64,000 nucleotides of DNA, taken from Trichobilharzia regenti. Taxonomy: Eukaryota; Platyhelminthes; Trematoda; Strigeidida; Schistosomatidae. The translations under genes and the position numbers were made by a program. Positions within the stretch are counted from its first letter, which is position 1; every line of letters begins with the position of its first letter. This document shows positions 44,776 to 55,440 of the stretch, in pieces. The DNA lies in contig OX235270.1 of assembly GCA_944472135.2 (NCBI GenBank), forward strand, positions 147,327,632 to 147,391,631. Reading direction: 5' to 3'. The notes beneath the pieces were generated by a model. The model did not search any database and was not told the DNA's origin. It was given only the letters and a program-made list of their open reading frames with translations.

Positions 44776-45784
44776 ATGTGGAAACAATACTACATTATAA
44801 CATTATATAAAATTAATTTCTTGTTACTAGATGGAAAGAAGGAATTAGTGCAGTGCTTACTGAAGCTGGTGTCCCACAAGGTGTTGTATTTTCCCCACTT
44901 CTCTTTTTCTTTCTTTCTTTCTTTCTGCATGACCTACCATCTTCAAATGACATTGATTTTGTCAAATTGCTGACAACCTGACTGTATCTTTGCCTGTCAA
45001 ATGTCAAAGTGACTGCACTAAACTAAATGGCTTCTTATCAGAAATCAGCCAATGGTTCAAGGAAAACGGTCTCACCTTAAACCCCTCCAAACGCCAAACA
45101 CTTAATTTCACCTTTAGGCATAAATCTGACCTAAAAAACTGGTTATCACTCAGGAGGTGTGCAACATAAATGGCACTAAAATAGAAATCAAGTCAGAAAT
45201 TAAATACCTAGGCGTCATTCTATCTGCTGATCTTTCTTGGTCGTCTCATATCTTGATGATTTCTAAGAAAATATTCCGTCTTACCTTCTACATCAAGAAG
45301 TTAAGACATTCTGGAATAACCCTACCCTTACTCCTTCTATTCGTTAACTCCTGTATTCTGCCTATTATTCTCATTGTTCCCCCTTAGTTCTTCCTGGGCT
45401 ATTGAAGAAAGACTATACCTTATTACGCATGATATTAAAGGTTGTCAACAGGGTAAGCTACGTGCCACTTAACCAGCTTGTTAATTAATATTCTGGTTGA
45501 CAAGCACATGGACTCATGTGAAAAATGGGCGAAATCCATTTTATCTAATTCACAACACCCTCTACATTCACAACTCTCCTCTTGTATCTCATCAGGCAGG
45601 CAGACCAGAAGCCTACATAGAAAAATATATGCTCGCACTAGTAAGTACGAAAACTCATCCATACCCTACTTAGCTCGTGTTCTGTGCGATAAAGAAGGCA
45701 TTAGGCTTGAAACCTTTAACTTATTAAATAGTCAGTAGAACAACTGGATCTCGTCTTTCCAACTCATATCATTTATAGGTACAA
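44776..45784 (+). mobile_element. CR1-A LINE copy, decayed
   Basis: Inverted partner of 6370-7370. It reads TEAGVPQGVVFSPLLF, a TTTC microsatellite near 44905-44928, HDLPSSND, and VKLLTT where YADD should be. Then KSEIKYLGVILSADLSW, FYIKKLRHSGITLPL, LLKKDYTLL and the family C-terminus. It ends at gtacaacg (45784), the same word that bounds the 6.37-kb copy. Confidence 0.85.
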
Positions 45785-45848
45785 CGCGACCACTTCGCAA
45801 TGTCTTCTTCTGATGCTCACTAATGACTGGCCGTATTCAGGCAGTTAA

Positions 45849-46172
45849 CCTGGGGTTCCAGTGGGAAGTCGTGACCAGTAGGGTGCAGCTGGTCGGGTGT
45901 GAGGACAAATACTCGCCGAAGACATTGGCTTGCGGTCGCGCTATGTCGTGAATTGGCAGAAGTTAGAATTCAAGGACCATTGGATCGGGTCCCAGTGGCT
46001 TAATGGTATACGAGCTCGCCTTGTAACCGGAAGGTCCTGGGTTCGAATCCCGGTGGGTGCGTACTGCTGAGGAGTCCCAAACTAGGACGAAACGGCAGTC
46101 CAGTACTCCCAGGTTTTCCAGTGGTTCTCTAACTGATGTCAGCTCATGATTAAATCCTCCATGCAATCCAAC
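45849..46172 (+). mobile_element. SINE-3, full length with intact hammerhead
   Basis: About 324 bp: 5' region gttccagtgggaagtcgtg ... gaagacattgg, tRNA-Thr-like head 45990-46060 (A box agtggcttaatggt, anticodon-like loop cttgtaa, B box ggttcgaatccc), ribozyme 46061-46106, tail to 46172. A short inverted 5' fragment of the same family may lie just upstream at 45784-45810. Best full-length reference copy in the window. Confidence 0.9.
46061..46106 (+). ncRNA. hammerhead ribozyme, intact core
   Basis: Stem I gtactg (46061-46066) with cagtac (46101-46106), core ctgagga (46067-46073), stem II gtcc 46074-46077 with ggac 46085-46088, gaaa 46089-46092, short stem III, predicted cleavage after c46100. 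The first stem I base is directly attached to the tRNA-like 3' end. Confidence 0.88.
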
Positions 46173-47070
46173 TTAAAATAACTGTTATTATAACTGAAAA
46201 TATAGGATGACTTGAATGAAGACAAAGAGAGAAGAATCACACATAGCTAACGAAAAAAAATTCAAAATCAAAAACAGAGGCTAAGAGAACATACCTAACT
46301 AGGTCCATGGTAGTTGTAGAGGTCAAATTTTAATTTATTATGAACATACACACCTCCAGCATTTCGATGCATATTGCGGGGGCTTATGCAGTACAGGGAA
46401 GTTGGAAACACACTGGTTTTGGTAGATTTCTATTGACTTTGTAAATTACTTTGAAAGAATCAGTCGAGATGTTGAGGGAGATGTTCAGTAGTGTAGCACT
46501 TCCGTTTGAACACGTGCCTCCTTTTTGCAGTCACGCTGGGTAATATTCCCTAACACGTTTTGAAAGGATGAGCACACAATTACCTCTTTGCCTAGCTCCA
46601 CACGAGCAAGAGTTTGTCCTTAGCATTGTTTCGAAGCATTGGACGGTTAGAGAACGTCACTATTAATGTTTCTGAAGGGAAGGTCTTCTATAAAGAGCTG
46701 AGTATTCTCATTTTTAGGATACCAGCTGCCAAATCTGCCCTGGCTTCTGTCAAGTATACAATTGAGTTAGCACGATATTTAAAAACATGCCAGTTTAATT
46801 CCCAAATGAAGTACATCTATGATTAGTGTACTTCTATCGAAAGACTTCAACGAACACATATTAGACGGCTCATAAAGAGGAGGTAGATTATAAAGGGTAG
46901 CTTTTACACTGAATGAATACCTATCACAATTTCATAAGGACAGCTTAATTTTTGTATCGCATTACAAGTTCAGGTTTTCTTCGAATGATTTTTTTAAATG
47001 AAACCATTGTAAAATCTTTATTAATTTTCGCTCGCTGTAAAATATGCACAAATTAACTTTTGAAGTGGAT

Positions 47071-47125
<55 letters not shown>

Positions 47126-47689
47126 CGTAATATTAAAATATTATACACTGTTGCCATAGAATAAATAAAAGAGAATTCATTACATTCTGACAGTATATAC
47201 TGCAAGCAGTAAAATTGTCAAATCGTACTCACGAGCAGCAGATGTTTTTTTACAAACCTCTTTGTCATAAAAATCAATCAAACAGGGAATTTTTAGAGTA
47301 ACATGTGATACACTAATATTTGATATAAAGCAAAAGAAAAAACTGATCATTTACTGAAAGTATTCAATATCTTTTAAGTGTGCCATTAAAAATTAAGTTT
47401 CATAAGCTTAACCACAGAAACTGTTCAACTACTGTTGTATAAAACAGCAGGCAAGAGACGGAAGCCAAGGTACTTTTTTCCATTGATTAAACTACAGTTT
47501 TGTATCTGTACAGTGTTTATATTCGTTAACCAATCACTGAGCGTGTGATTTTGGTTTACATGTCAATGCAGTAATATAAACTGTGAGAAAAGTACTCTGT
47601 CCCTAACATCATCAAATAGGATGTTCAAATAGTTTTCATGAATATTTCGCATGATATAAGACCACACATTATTGTCATTATTATTATTA
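46173..47689. other. no gene recognised; TA microsatellite at 47074-47121
   Basis: AT-rich. The frame 46614-46826 has no recognisable motif. The TA run is about 24 units. Confidence 0.45.
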
Positions 47690-48620
47690 TATCCTTTAAT
47701 TCCCTAGAGGAACATACAGCTTCAGCTGCCCAAGTCTCCATTGCCTTCTGTTTTCTGACAACTTTTTCACTCCGCTCCAAGTCTGCCCACATGCTTTCAT
47801 CTCCTCCTCACATGACTTCCTCCAAGTCACCCCTTCAATGACGACCGACTCCCCGCCTCCCTTTCGGGTTCCACTCGAGAAATGGCTTGTCTAGTGATGT
47901 CACTTGATGAATTCCTCAGCGTATTGCCAATTCATCTCCATCTATTCCTGCCTATTTGTTTGACAATCGGTTCCTGCTGTGTTGGTTGGTTCGCTCATCG
48001 CCAGAGATCCCATCCTGTTGCTGATCTTTTCTGACCGGCCATCTGATCTTGAGTGGTATTGAGAGAAGAAAACCGTTAATGAAATCGGAAGTTTGTTTGA
48101 GATGCTCTTTATGACGCGCAGTACAAGTCTCTGATCCGTATGGTGAGCAGAGCTGACTGGCTTCACATTGGAGTTGAAAATCCGGATATTATTTTTGATG
48201 GTGAGTGATGTTGATCTACACACAAACTCAACTTAAGAGTAATGAAAGCCTGTCTTGCTTTTCCGATTCTGGCTTTGATATCCTCGTCAGTTCCGTCGGC
48301 CAGTAGCTGAAACGATGCTTTCCATGTAAGTAGGTAGGTGGGTAAGTGAAGGAGTTTGTTTCTTTCAGGTTCCTCCGATTTATGCAGGCTGATGTTGTCT
48401 GTTGTTGTTGCTGTTGTTGTTGGCCAGGAATCTTCATCACCACATCTGTTTTATCTGTGTTCACTTGAAGGAAGTCCTATCTTCTGTGGATGCTCCTTCT
48501 GCCAGCTTGTTGCTTTCCACTTGCATATCTTCCAGTTTGTGGGAAATCAGACATATATACCACATCGGCGAAGTCCAGATCCTGCAAGTTCTATTTTTGT
48601 GTGAGTCCATTTTATGCCTT
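47690..48620 (-). mobile_element. RTE-A LINE copy, mosaic of two divergence levels
   Basis: On the minus strand: FADV lesion near 48570, CAA tract near 48405, IRIFNSNVK near 48180, then the C-terminal region and tail to 47690. From 48620 to about 47950 it is nearly identical to the RTE-A at 42.96-43.63 kb. From 47950 to 47690 it differs clearly from that copy and looks like a separate RTE lineage. The switch marks the inner edge of the palindrome. Confidence 0.85.
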
Positions 48621-50402
48621 TTTTCTCATATAGAGGTGCTATTTTCACAGACTTCGACCCTTTAGATATGATGGAGAAGATTTGTAGCTCAGATGGATAA
48701 TTTTAATGTGGTTGTACTGTCTGAGCTGGATAGTTTATTTGCAAAACTTTCATTGCTTTACTGGATAACATCATCATAGCATACATCAAAATCTTCAATC
48801 CTTGCATGACGAGTTAGTGAGGCATAGATGGCGTTAAGGATAACTTTCAATTTATTGACAAGATTAAAAATCTTGAACGCAGCTGACAAAATATTTGGCA
48901 TCACTTGATGTGTTTCATCTTCACCCCCTAATTGGGCCTCTAGTGGAAACCGGTGATTATATCTGTGAACCAAAAATATAGAAAGAAAACTGTTCGCTGA
49001 TGACACTCCCATTAGTAGTCTGAAACAACTACAACAAATGTCCAATAATGGAATGTACATATAGGTTGATGGAGTGAGTGGTCATGGGATCCCCACTGGA
49101 ACCTATTTTCGCGATTATATTTCCAGCAAAACTAGAAAATAATTCTCTGACAGATGAAATATATTGTTGTCACATGGATGACCATTTTGTAGTGTACGAT
49201 GATCGCTATGATCACCTAGCGGTCCATTTCACCTACAAAGGAGAATACAACGACTTTCTACACTTCCTCAGCGCCGTAAGAACGAGAAAAGAGGATGCTT
49301 CAGTCAAAAGAAACATATTTAGAAAGATAGAGACCAAAGCTCAGTATACACATTTCCTTCGCTTCGTACCAAATGAAATACAAACGTAATCTGGTCAGAT
49401 GCTTAGCATTTACAGGAAGATTCCATCTGCTCCTAGGATCGAGTATCCAGGTCATCTGAGATATTTGTTTAGTGAGAACGGATATCCAGAAGAGTTCATT
49501 ACAGTCAACATAGGTTACATTAGTCGTAAATAGGAAATGGTAACGTCTACGATTCTACTCCTTGAAAGATTCTATCGCAATGTTTAATCAGGGGGATAAA
49601 GAACACCTTCTACTCTGCACGTCTGTGTCTATTCTTCATAAACCGTCCAGTGTTCACCAAGCAACTCAAAGATGTCTTACCTAACCTTAGCTCTTCTTCA
49701 TGCATATACCATTTCAACTGTTCCTGTAGTTGAAGTTATCTAGGGCGAATGATTAGGCAGGTTCGTTTATGGGTTTGAGAACATTTACCAGCTTAGTTCA
49801 GCAAGGGGGGGAGGAATGAGGTGGATAAAAAGCTCGATCCTGTCACATTTGGTCGATACTGGACATCGCATCGATGTCAACATAGCTTTCAGGGTTATAT
49901 ACCGAATTCCCGAGTCGTTGTCACGTATAGTTACCTTATGTCTTCAATAAGAATGACTAAACTGGAACTTTGCATCCAAAAAGAACATGTTGAGAAGTTG
50001 TTCCTACTGTTGGATTGCTGATTCTCCTTCTGACAAATAGTGTCTTTTCCCCTTATCACTATACCTTGTTTTCTTTTTCTTTGCTTATTATAACAATTAT
50101 TACTATTCAAATCAATGTGCACCGTGATGGTGAGCTAGCTAGAATGGTGGTCACATTACAACCTGACTGATAGAATTCAGTCTACACCAATCAGAGGACT
50201 AGACGCATCACACTAGTTGCTGGTGTCAAATCAAAAAAACATGATAACTATTCATCAGAATTTATGCCCTTCATTCCAACATTCTCTCAATGCTATCCAA
50301 TTTTTCATTTATACTGTCGGGACTTATTATGCCTCCACCTGTTTCATTCCACGCATTGGTTATTTCATCATGAACCTCTCATTGCAATCTTACTACCTTC
50401 TC
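47948..50402. repeat. large inverted repeat, right arm (about 2.46 kb)
   Basis: Reverse complement of 41175-43632. Outside 50402 the sequence (aactcagacc) is unrelated to the SINE-3 that borders the left arm. Confidence 0.92.
48680..50030 (+). mobile_element. Penelope-like element PLE-4 in right arm, decayed
   Basis: Plus-strand duplicate of 41550-42900 with the same motifs (VMGSPLEP, HMDDHFVV, RNIFRKIETKAQYTHFLRFVP at 49078-49389) and the C-terminal frame at 49821-50021 (LDPVTFGRYWTSH ... CIQKEHVEKL). Slightly different indels: the G/C run near 49806 and ataaac at about 49640. Confidence 0.78.
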
Positions 50403-50699
50403 TCTAACTCAGACCACTTTGTAGTAGCCATTTACCTGACACATTTTATAACTCTGAACCGACTTGTCAATTTTCCTATCCCACATTCTACAAATCTATT
50501 ATGACTAGTCACCAACACTGTCTCTCATTGTACAATATTTTGTAATCGATTTCAGGCTAGCACGTTTGTCACACAAATACGACTATTTATTTTGACACCC
50601 CATAACTACTAATCTGTTATTCTACGTAAAAACATATCCGCCGCATAACTGGCCATTATTGTAACGACAACAAATATATTCATTGAAAAGAATATTCTT
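50403..50699. other. no recognised feature
   Basis: AT-rich spacer. Confidence 0.4.
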
Positions 50700-51900
50700 C
50701 GTTCGTGATTTTTAATTTATGGATGTGGTCTTCTTTGAAATCGACCAGTTTAGACTGTTTATCTTTCATGTTTCTGTCGATTAATCGGTTTGAGTAACCT
50801 TTTTCTGTGGGCGTGGCGTTCAGGGAGAAAACAACAGAGTTAAGGCAGTCAGAACTACGAGTCTCTTTTTATCCTAAGGAAGAGCGAGTGAGTTAATTTC
50901 CTCTTCTTGGAGATAGATACTCATCTGTAAGAATTAGTTAGTTGTCCATTGCATGTACCTTTCTGATGGATAGATCTTTTAAGAGGTCCTTCATTTCGTC
51001 TACTAAAGCACATGTCAAGTAGAGGAATGCTTAGTTCAGATTCCTTTTCTCTGGTAAATTGCAAAGAAGGATGGCAATAGTTGAGTGTAAATAGATATCA
51101 CCGAGAAATACGTCCTGATAACAGATAACGAAATTGTCGTTTACGTCTGTTCTATAAATATCAACGCAACTGATGATTTGACTGAGGCAAGATTTTTCAA
51201 GCTTTGCCATGAAACAGTCAGCCAGAAGTGAACTCAATGGTGATATTTTCTAAAAATTGCATTGTTGAAAGTGAACTGGACATTCTGAGGAAAACTTACT
51301 TGATAAGTCTCAAAGTGTTATACAGTAATATTTGCTGATGACATTTCGACCACAATTTGTCGCTACGATATAATTATGAGCAATAAATTATTCATGAAAC
51401 GTCATCAATAAATATTACTGTATATACTGTGAGACTTAATTAAGTAAACGTTTTGATAAATGCAGTTATACTTTACCACGTTTCTCAAGTTCTTTTCTTG
51501 TATCAATTAACTGAACATTCAACGTGCATCTCAATAAAAGTTCTTTAAGGCAGGTTCCTGGCAGGCAGCCCTATATCTAAACTGCATACGTGAAAATATT
51601 CTCATTTAAAGTAGACGATTTCTTTGAGGAGTACATTCGTAAATAGCGAAGTCAAGTCTAGTGAGAACATGACTTTTTCTGAGACATCGAAATATTCATT
51701 ACCCCAATCGTCAATGGGGAACTAAGATATTTGCCTTTGAACTGTTGCAGTCAGAAGGTACAGTTTTACATCAAGAGAATTTATCCTCTACTAATTGAAT
51801 AGTTCACTTTATCATTATTGTGAATCAAGGATACTAAAAGAATCGGCTACTTAAACAATCTGAGGAAAAAAACTAGACTGAGTCAGGAAGTCCTCGGATA
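50700..51900 (-). mobile_element. Penelope-like element PLE-5, decayed RT
   Basis: On the minus strand, motif A sequence DVSEKVMFSLDLTSLFTNV lies near 51625-51690, comparable to KEKVMCSIDIESLFTNVP of PLE-A. Then SSLLADCFMAKLEKSC (near 51190-51235) and DVNDNFVIC in place of YVDDTFVI. Downstream remnants reach about 50700. Frames are destroyed. Confidence 0.65.
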
Positions 51901-51904
51901 TTTT

Positions 51905-52150
51905 TCGTAGCATTCTTTTCTTAATAGTCATGGTCTCACCCTGTTCTCAGCAGTCCTCATCAGCTTGCTCCATGAGTGTCCACAAGTTCATATCTCTTCC
52001 TCACACTATCGCCTCCATGCCACACTCTAAGTAACGCCCAACTCGTTTCTTATCTAGGTCATGTTCGAGGATCTCACGGATGACGACACTTAACAGTCTT
52101 CTCATCGTGTGTCCATGGGCGCTGAGCTAGTGAACTTACCCTAGCTAATC
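51905..52150 (-). mobile_element. RTE 3' end fragment, old
   Basis: The minus strand shows a degraded RTE C-terminal region (counterparts of the RKP, DIT, W and RR...C blocks) in the words gtgtccatgggcgc, gaacatgacctagataag and gaggaagagatatg. Strongly diverged. Confidence 0.45.
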
Positions 52151-52274
52151 CGTCCAATCATTATAGAAACTTCAAAGGAATACTAAAATTAAAAACAAAA
52201 AAAACTTCTCTGGAATCGAAGAGACTAAATGACGCGTGCTGGTGACAGCCTTTGGGAAAACAGGAGGTCAATCG

Positions 52275-52470
52275 CTAAGTCAAATAGCTCAGTGATAGCG
52301 TCTCTGACTGCTGGTAGCACTTAGTGACACGGGTTCGAATCTCAGGAGCAACATGAGTTCCTCAAAAGGTTGCAGATACGCCATGTCACTAACTGGTGAG
52401 TGCCAACTAGCACGAAACCTAGGCGAGTCTAGGCTTCCTGCTGGTGACTGCCTCCAGTCATCTAATATGT
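52275..52470 (+). mobile_element. SINE-C with hammerhead-like segment
   Basis: tRNA-like head tagctcagtgatagcg ... gggttcgaatctc (52282-52345), then the hammerhead-like stretch 52385-52440 and the tail tgactgcctccagtcatctaat. Best-preserved of the three SINE-C copies. Confidence 0.65.
52385..52440 (+). ncRNA. hammerhead-like fold, core A6 replaced
   Basis: Core ctggtga (52393-52399; ctganga expected, so A6 to G), perfect stem II gtgc/gcac around caacta, gaaa at 52414-52417, then a palindromic cctagg ... tctagg segment that could form stem III. Stem I (near gtcact and ggtgac) is only partial. Probably inactive in this copy. Confidence 0.5.
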
Positions 52471-52529
52471 CTGAAGTCGAAATACAGAAAACAATTTCAA
52501 ATGATATTCAGTGTATTTACTTTCTGTTC

Positions 52530-52744
52530 ATTAGTAGAACGCTCGCTAACCATTCAAGTGGCCCGGGGATTTTGATCACCAGCCGAAGCACTCCAAAACC
52601 TCAATTTACCGATACTCTAAGGCCAGTGTAGGGAAAAGGTTAGGCGTGAGGTTGGCAACAAAACCCCGTGAAAAAAATACAACAGCAGATAGTGAAACTT
52701 CCAAACTCAGATGTTTGAAGCCCTATGTTCCACGACGAATGTAA

Positions 52745-52745
<1 letters not shown>
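52530..52745 (+). mobile_element. SINE-1, decayed
   Basis: B-box-like ccggggattttgatcacc, body aaaaggttaggcgtgaggttggcaac, tail gaagccctatgttccac. The 5' end of the head is lost. Confidence 0.7.
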
Positions 52746-52785
<40 letters not shown>

Positions 52786-53469
52786 CCTCTCAGATATTTC
52801 TTCATGATGAATCTATATAAAACTGAAGTTCAGTTGATAAAAGTTGTAAATGTCTTATTAAAGAATATGGAACTCATGGGATTTAGATGGGAAAAAGTAT
52901 GTTGCTTTATGTCCGGGTTAGACGATTGAAAATGTTTTTGTCACTTAGCTAGTTAGTAAGATGATTATCAAGGAATATTGTTATTTTAGATAAATATAAC
53001 TTTAGATGACGTGTTATTTGAATAAAGGAAGCCTGAGAACTTATGCCTAGTAATCTGTGGAAAGATGAAAATCAACACAGAATAAATTATGGTTTCAGCT
53101 TAATACGTCACTGGGTATTTTCAAAATATCTTATAGAAGGTTTTTCTAATTCTGAGATCAATCGTTATAATCTAAAGAAACTGTCATCCTCGCTCAAGTT
53201 ATGATATATTTATAATGAAATTTGTCTTCAATGCAGCTTATATATATATATATAGTTTTATAAAAAGTCATGCAGCTAACCCCACCTCAACTTTTCGCTC
53301 ACTAAAGCTTGATTTAAATTATTTATTGCAAAGAGCACTACCACGTCTTAATTCCACCAAATACTATGTATAAATCCTCCATATTCTACGCTATAGGTTG
53401 TTTGTACGCATAACCACGGCATACATATGCGTCAACGATGTGTAAGTGTAAAACGTGGGCACTATGGTG
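52746..53469. other. TA microsatellite (52750-52782) and AT-rich spacer
   Basis: TA run followed by a frame with no recognisable motif. A second short TA run lies near 53240-53255. Confidence 0.5.
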
Positions 53470-54590
53470 GTAGTAAGTAATTCCATATTAGTTAGTTTAT
53501 TAGATGTACCACAGTGAGTGAAACAGTATTAGTATTTACTGGATCACGCTTCGTAAAAAATGTATTGTTCATAATCATATAGCCAATTATAATCACACGA
53601 CTTTGAAACTTTCATTTTATAGTTTTCTTTATTCTATTTTATTCGTCGTAGGAGTAGTAAGTTTTCCCAGGTGCCCATATTGATAGGTGTTGAGTCATTC
53701 CTATTACTATTATTATTATTCTTTAGGGAAATGTCACAATAAAATAAATAATGATAGTAGTGATAGTGAAAATAATAATAGTAGTAATATTAATGATGAC
53801 ATGCATGTCAAACATGCACAAGATAATGAATGACAACACCAACAATAAGGAATCTAAATCATCAGTAGTAATTCCATACAAGGAAGGAACCTCGGGAACC
53901 AACCACCTTACGCAGAATTCTCAACAACGCTGACTGGAATAAAAGTGGCCGGGATTCAAACCAACCACAAACTCAATTAGAAACAAGCTTCATTGGTTGA
54001 AGGATCAATCCTGATGGTGGAGCCTTTAAAACAAAACAATTTAGTTTATCTAATACCCTGCCTGACTGCAGTGATTGTCAGGTGAACTGCCTAGGTTGAA
54101 GTAGTAGAACAGGTGCAGTTAGACTAGTTGAGCATTAAAATTTAGATTAGTTGACCCGAATAAGATAAGAAATCTAGAGAATAGTTCAGCCGTAGATAGC
54201 ACTCTCACTATATGCAGTTACACACAACTTTACAATAGGATGGGTGGAATAAGATGACAGTTTTAAAATCTAATGTAACAGCGTGGAGGAAGAGACTGAT
54301 TTGTTTATCAAATCAACTGAGAGAGAACACGTGTAAATATGAATGATTCAACACCTGTTTACCCAGATATCTGGAAAATTCTACTACCTCAATGACGACA
54401 AATAGGAGAGGACAAAGAAAACTATAAAATTCAAGTTTCGAAGTCGTATGATTATAACTGATGGAATGATTATGAAGAATAAGTGAATTGTGTTCGACAC
54501 TGTGTCATCCAGTAAATAATACTGTTTCACTCACTGTGTGATATATCTAATAAACAAGCTTATGTAGAAAGATGTGTAAGATTTTTAGCA
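53470..54590 (+). mobile_element. PLE-2 copy with inverted 3'-end segment at its 5' side
   Basis: 53727-54590 parallels the PLE-2 at 14.57-15.62 kb: AAT/GAT-rich linker, SSVVIPYKEGTSG, then the uninterrupted SINE-1 target near 53990, the GIY-YIG remnant near 54050-54130 and the 3' UTR. Upstream, 53470-53512 matches 14214-14262. Between them, 53513-53700 matches the element's own 3' end (about 54340-54545) in inverted orientation. Coding frames are broken. Confidence 0.75.
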
Positions 54591-54700
54591 TCATCAACCC
54601 GAAGTTTCAGATTTATAGATGATAAGTAAAAAGAATCATTTATAGGTTTCCAGAGCGTAGGTGTTACGAACTTCCTGGAATAGTTTGAGCGCTGAGTCAG

Positions 54701-54806
54701 ACTGATTTATTATAAATTATTTAAATTAATCCAGCGTGTTAAGAAAATCAAAACAAGATTTTTCTTAACACACTGGGATTAATTTAAATAATTTATAAAG
54801 AATCAG
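54701..54806. repeat. long hairpin (about 48-bp arms, about 10-nt loop)
   Basis: Left arm 54701-54748 and right arm 54759-54806 are near-perfect inverted repeats: actgatt ... taaattatttaaattaat ... gtgttaagaaaa, mirrored on the right. The few differences are a gap and a C/T change. No coding content. Confidence 0.9.
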
Positions 54807-55059
54807 TTAGTTTATATGTACAGAAGCACTCAGTTCGTCAAAATATCTTATCTACTAATGAATTTGTATTTGAAATCACAGAATACTCTAAAAGTATTTA
54901 TAACTAAATAAACCAATTCTTCTGACATGTTTTCTTCACTATAATTCGAAATACACTAATTCGCGCCATTTTAAGGCCAGCCATTATATGTTTTTTGTGG
55001 TATCTTATTCTATTGCAGACAAATCAAACTCCAAGCTTTTTATTCCAGAATGAATGAAG
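54807..55059. other. no recognised feature
   Basis: AT-rich spacer. Confidence 0.4.
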
Positions 55060-55440
55060 AATGTAGTATTGTAACAACAGAAGACAAGGGCCGGCAACAG
55101 ATTCTTTTATTACGGAAATCAACACGTATTTATATATATTTCCTGTACATTATTATAGCTTATTCAAGTAGACAAACGCAGTCTTCTGATTGGTTGTTTC
55201 TCGGAAGCTCAGCAGACAAACGCAGGCTTCTGATTGGTTGTTTCGGGTAACCTTGGAAAATGGAGCCATCTATCTGCGAATCATATTTGCCCACGTTTAA
55301 GTTTGCTGTGATTGGTTGTTGAATCAGCCTTGTTCTTACTTTTCTCACGACCAATATTAGTGACTTAGACATTGACGTAGAATAATGTCTACCAATTGGC
55401 TAGCAGCCTGCTCTCACCACAGTATTCAAACTTCTACCAT
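55060..55440 (-). repeat. LTR-like repeat (putative solo LTR) with CCAAT-type boxes
   Basis: On the minus strand: start near gtggtgagagcag, three copies of aaccaatca spaced through the 5' half, a TATA-like tatataaatac near 55130, aataaaag near 55105, and an end at tgttgttaca. Promoter elements followed by a polyadenylation-type signal are what an LTR has. Matches 16.42-16.77 kb inverted. No internal gag or pol adjoins. Confidence 0.5.

Noticed and set aside
46614..46826. Possible short gene at 46614-46826
   Set aside because: 70 codons, no motif, no splice or promoter context that I can defend, in AT-rich DNA where such frames arise by chance.
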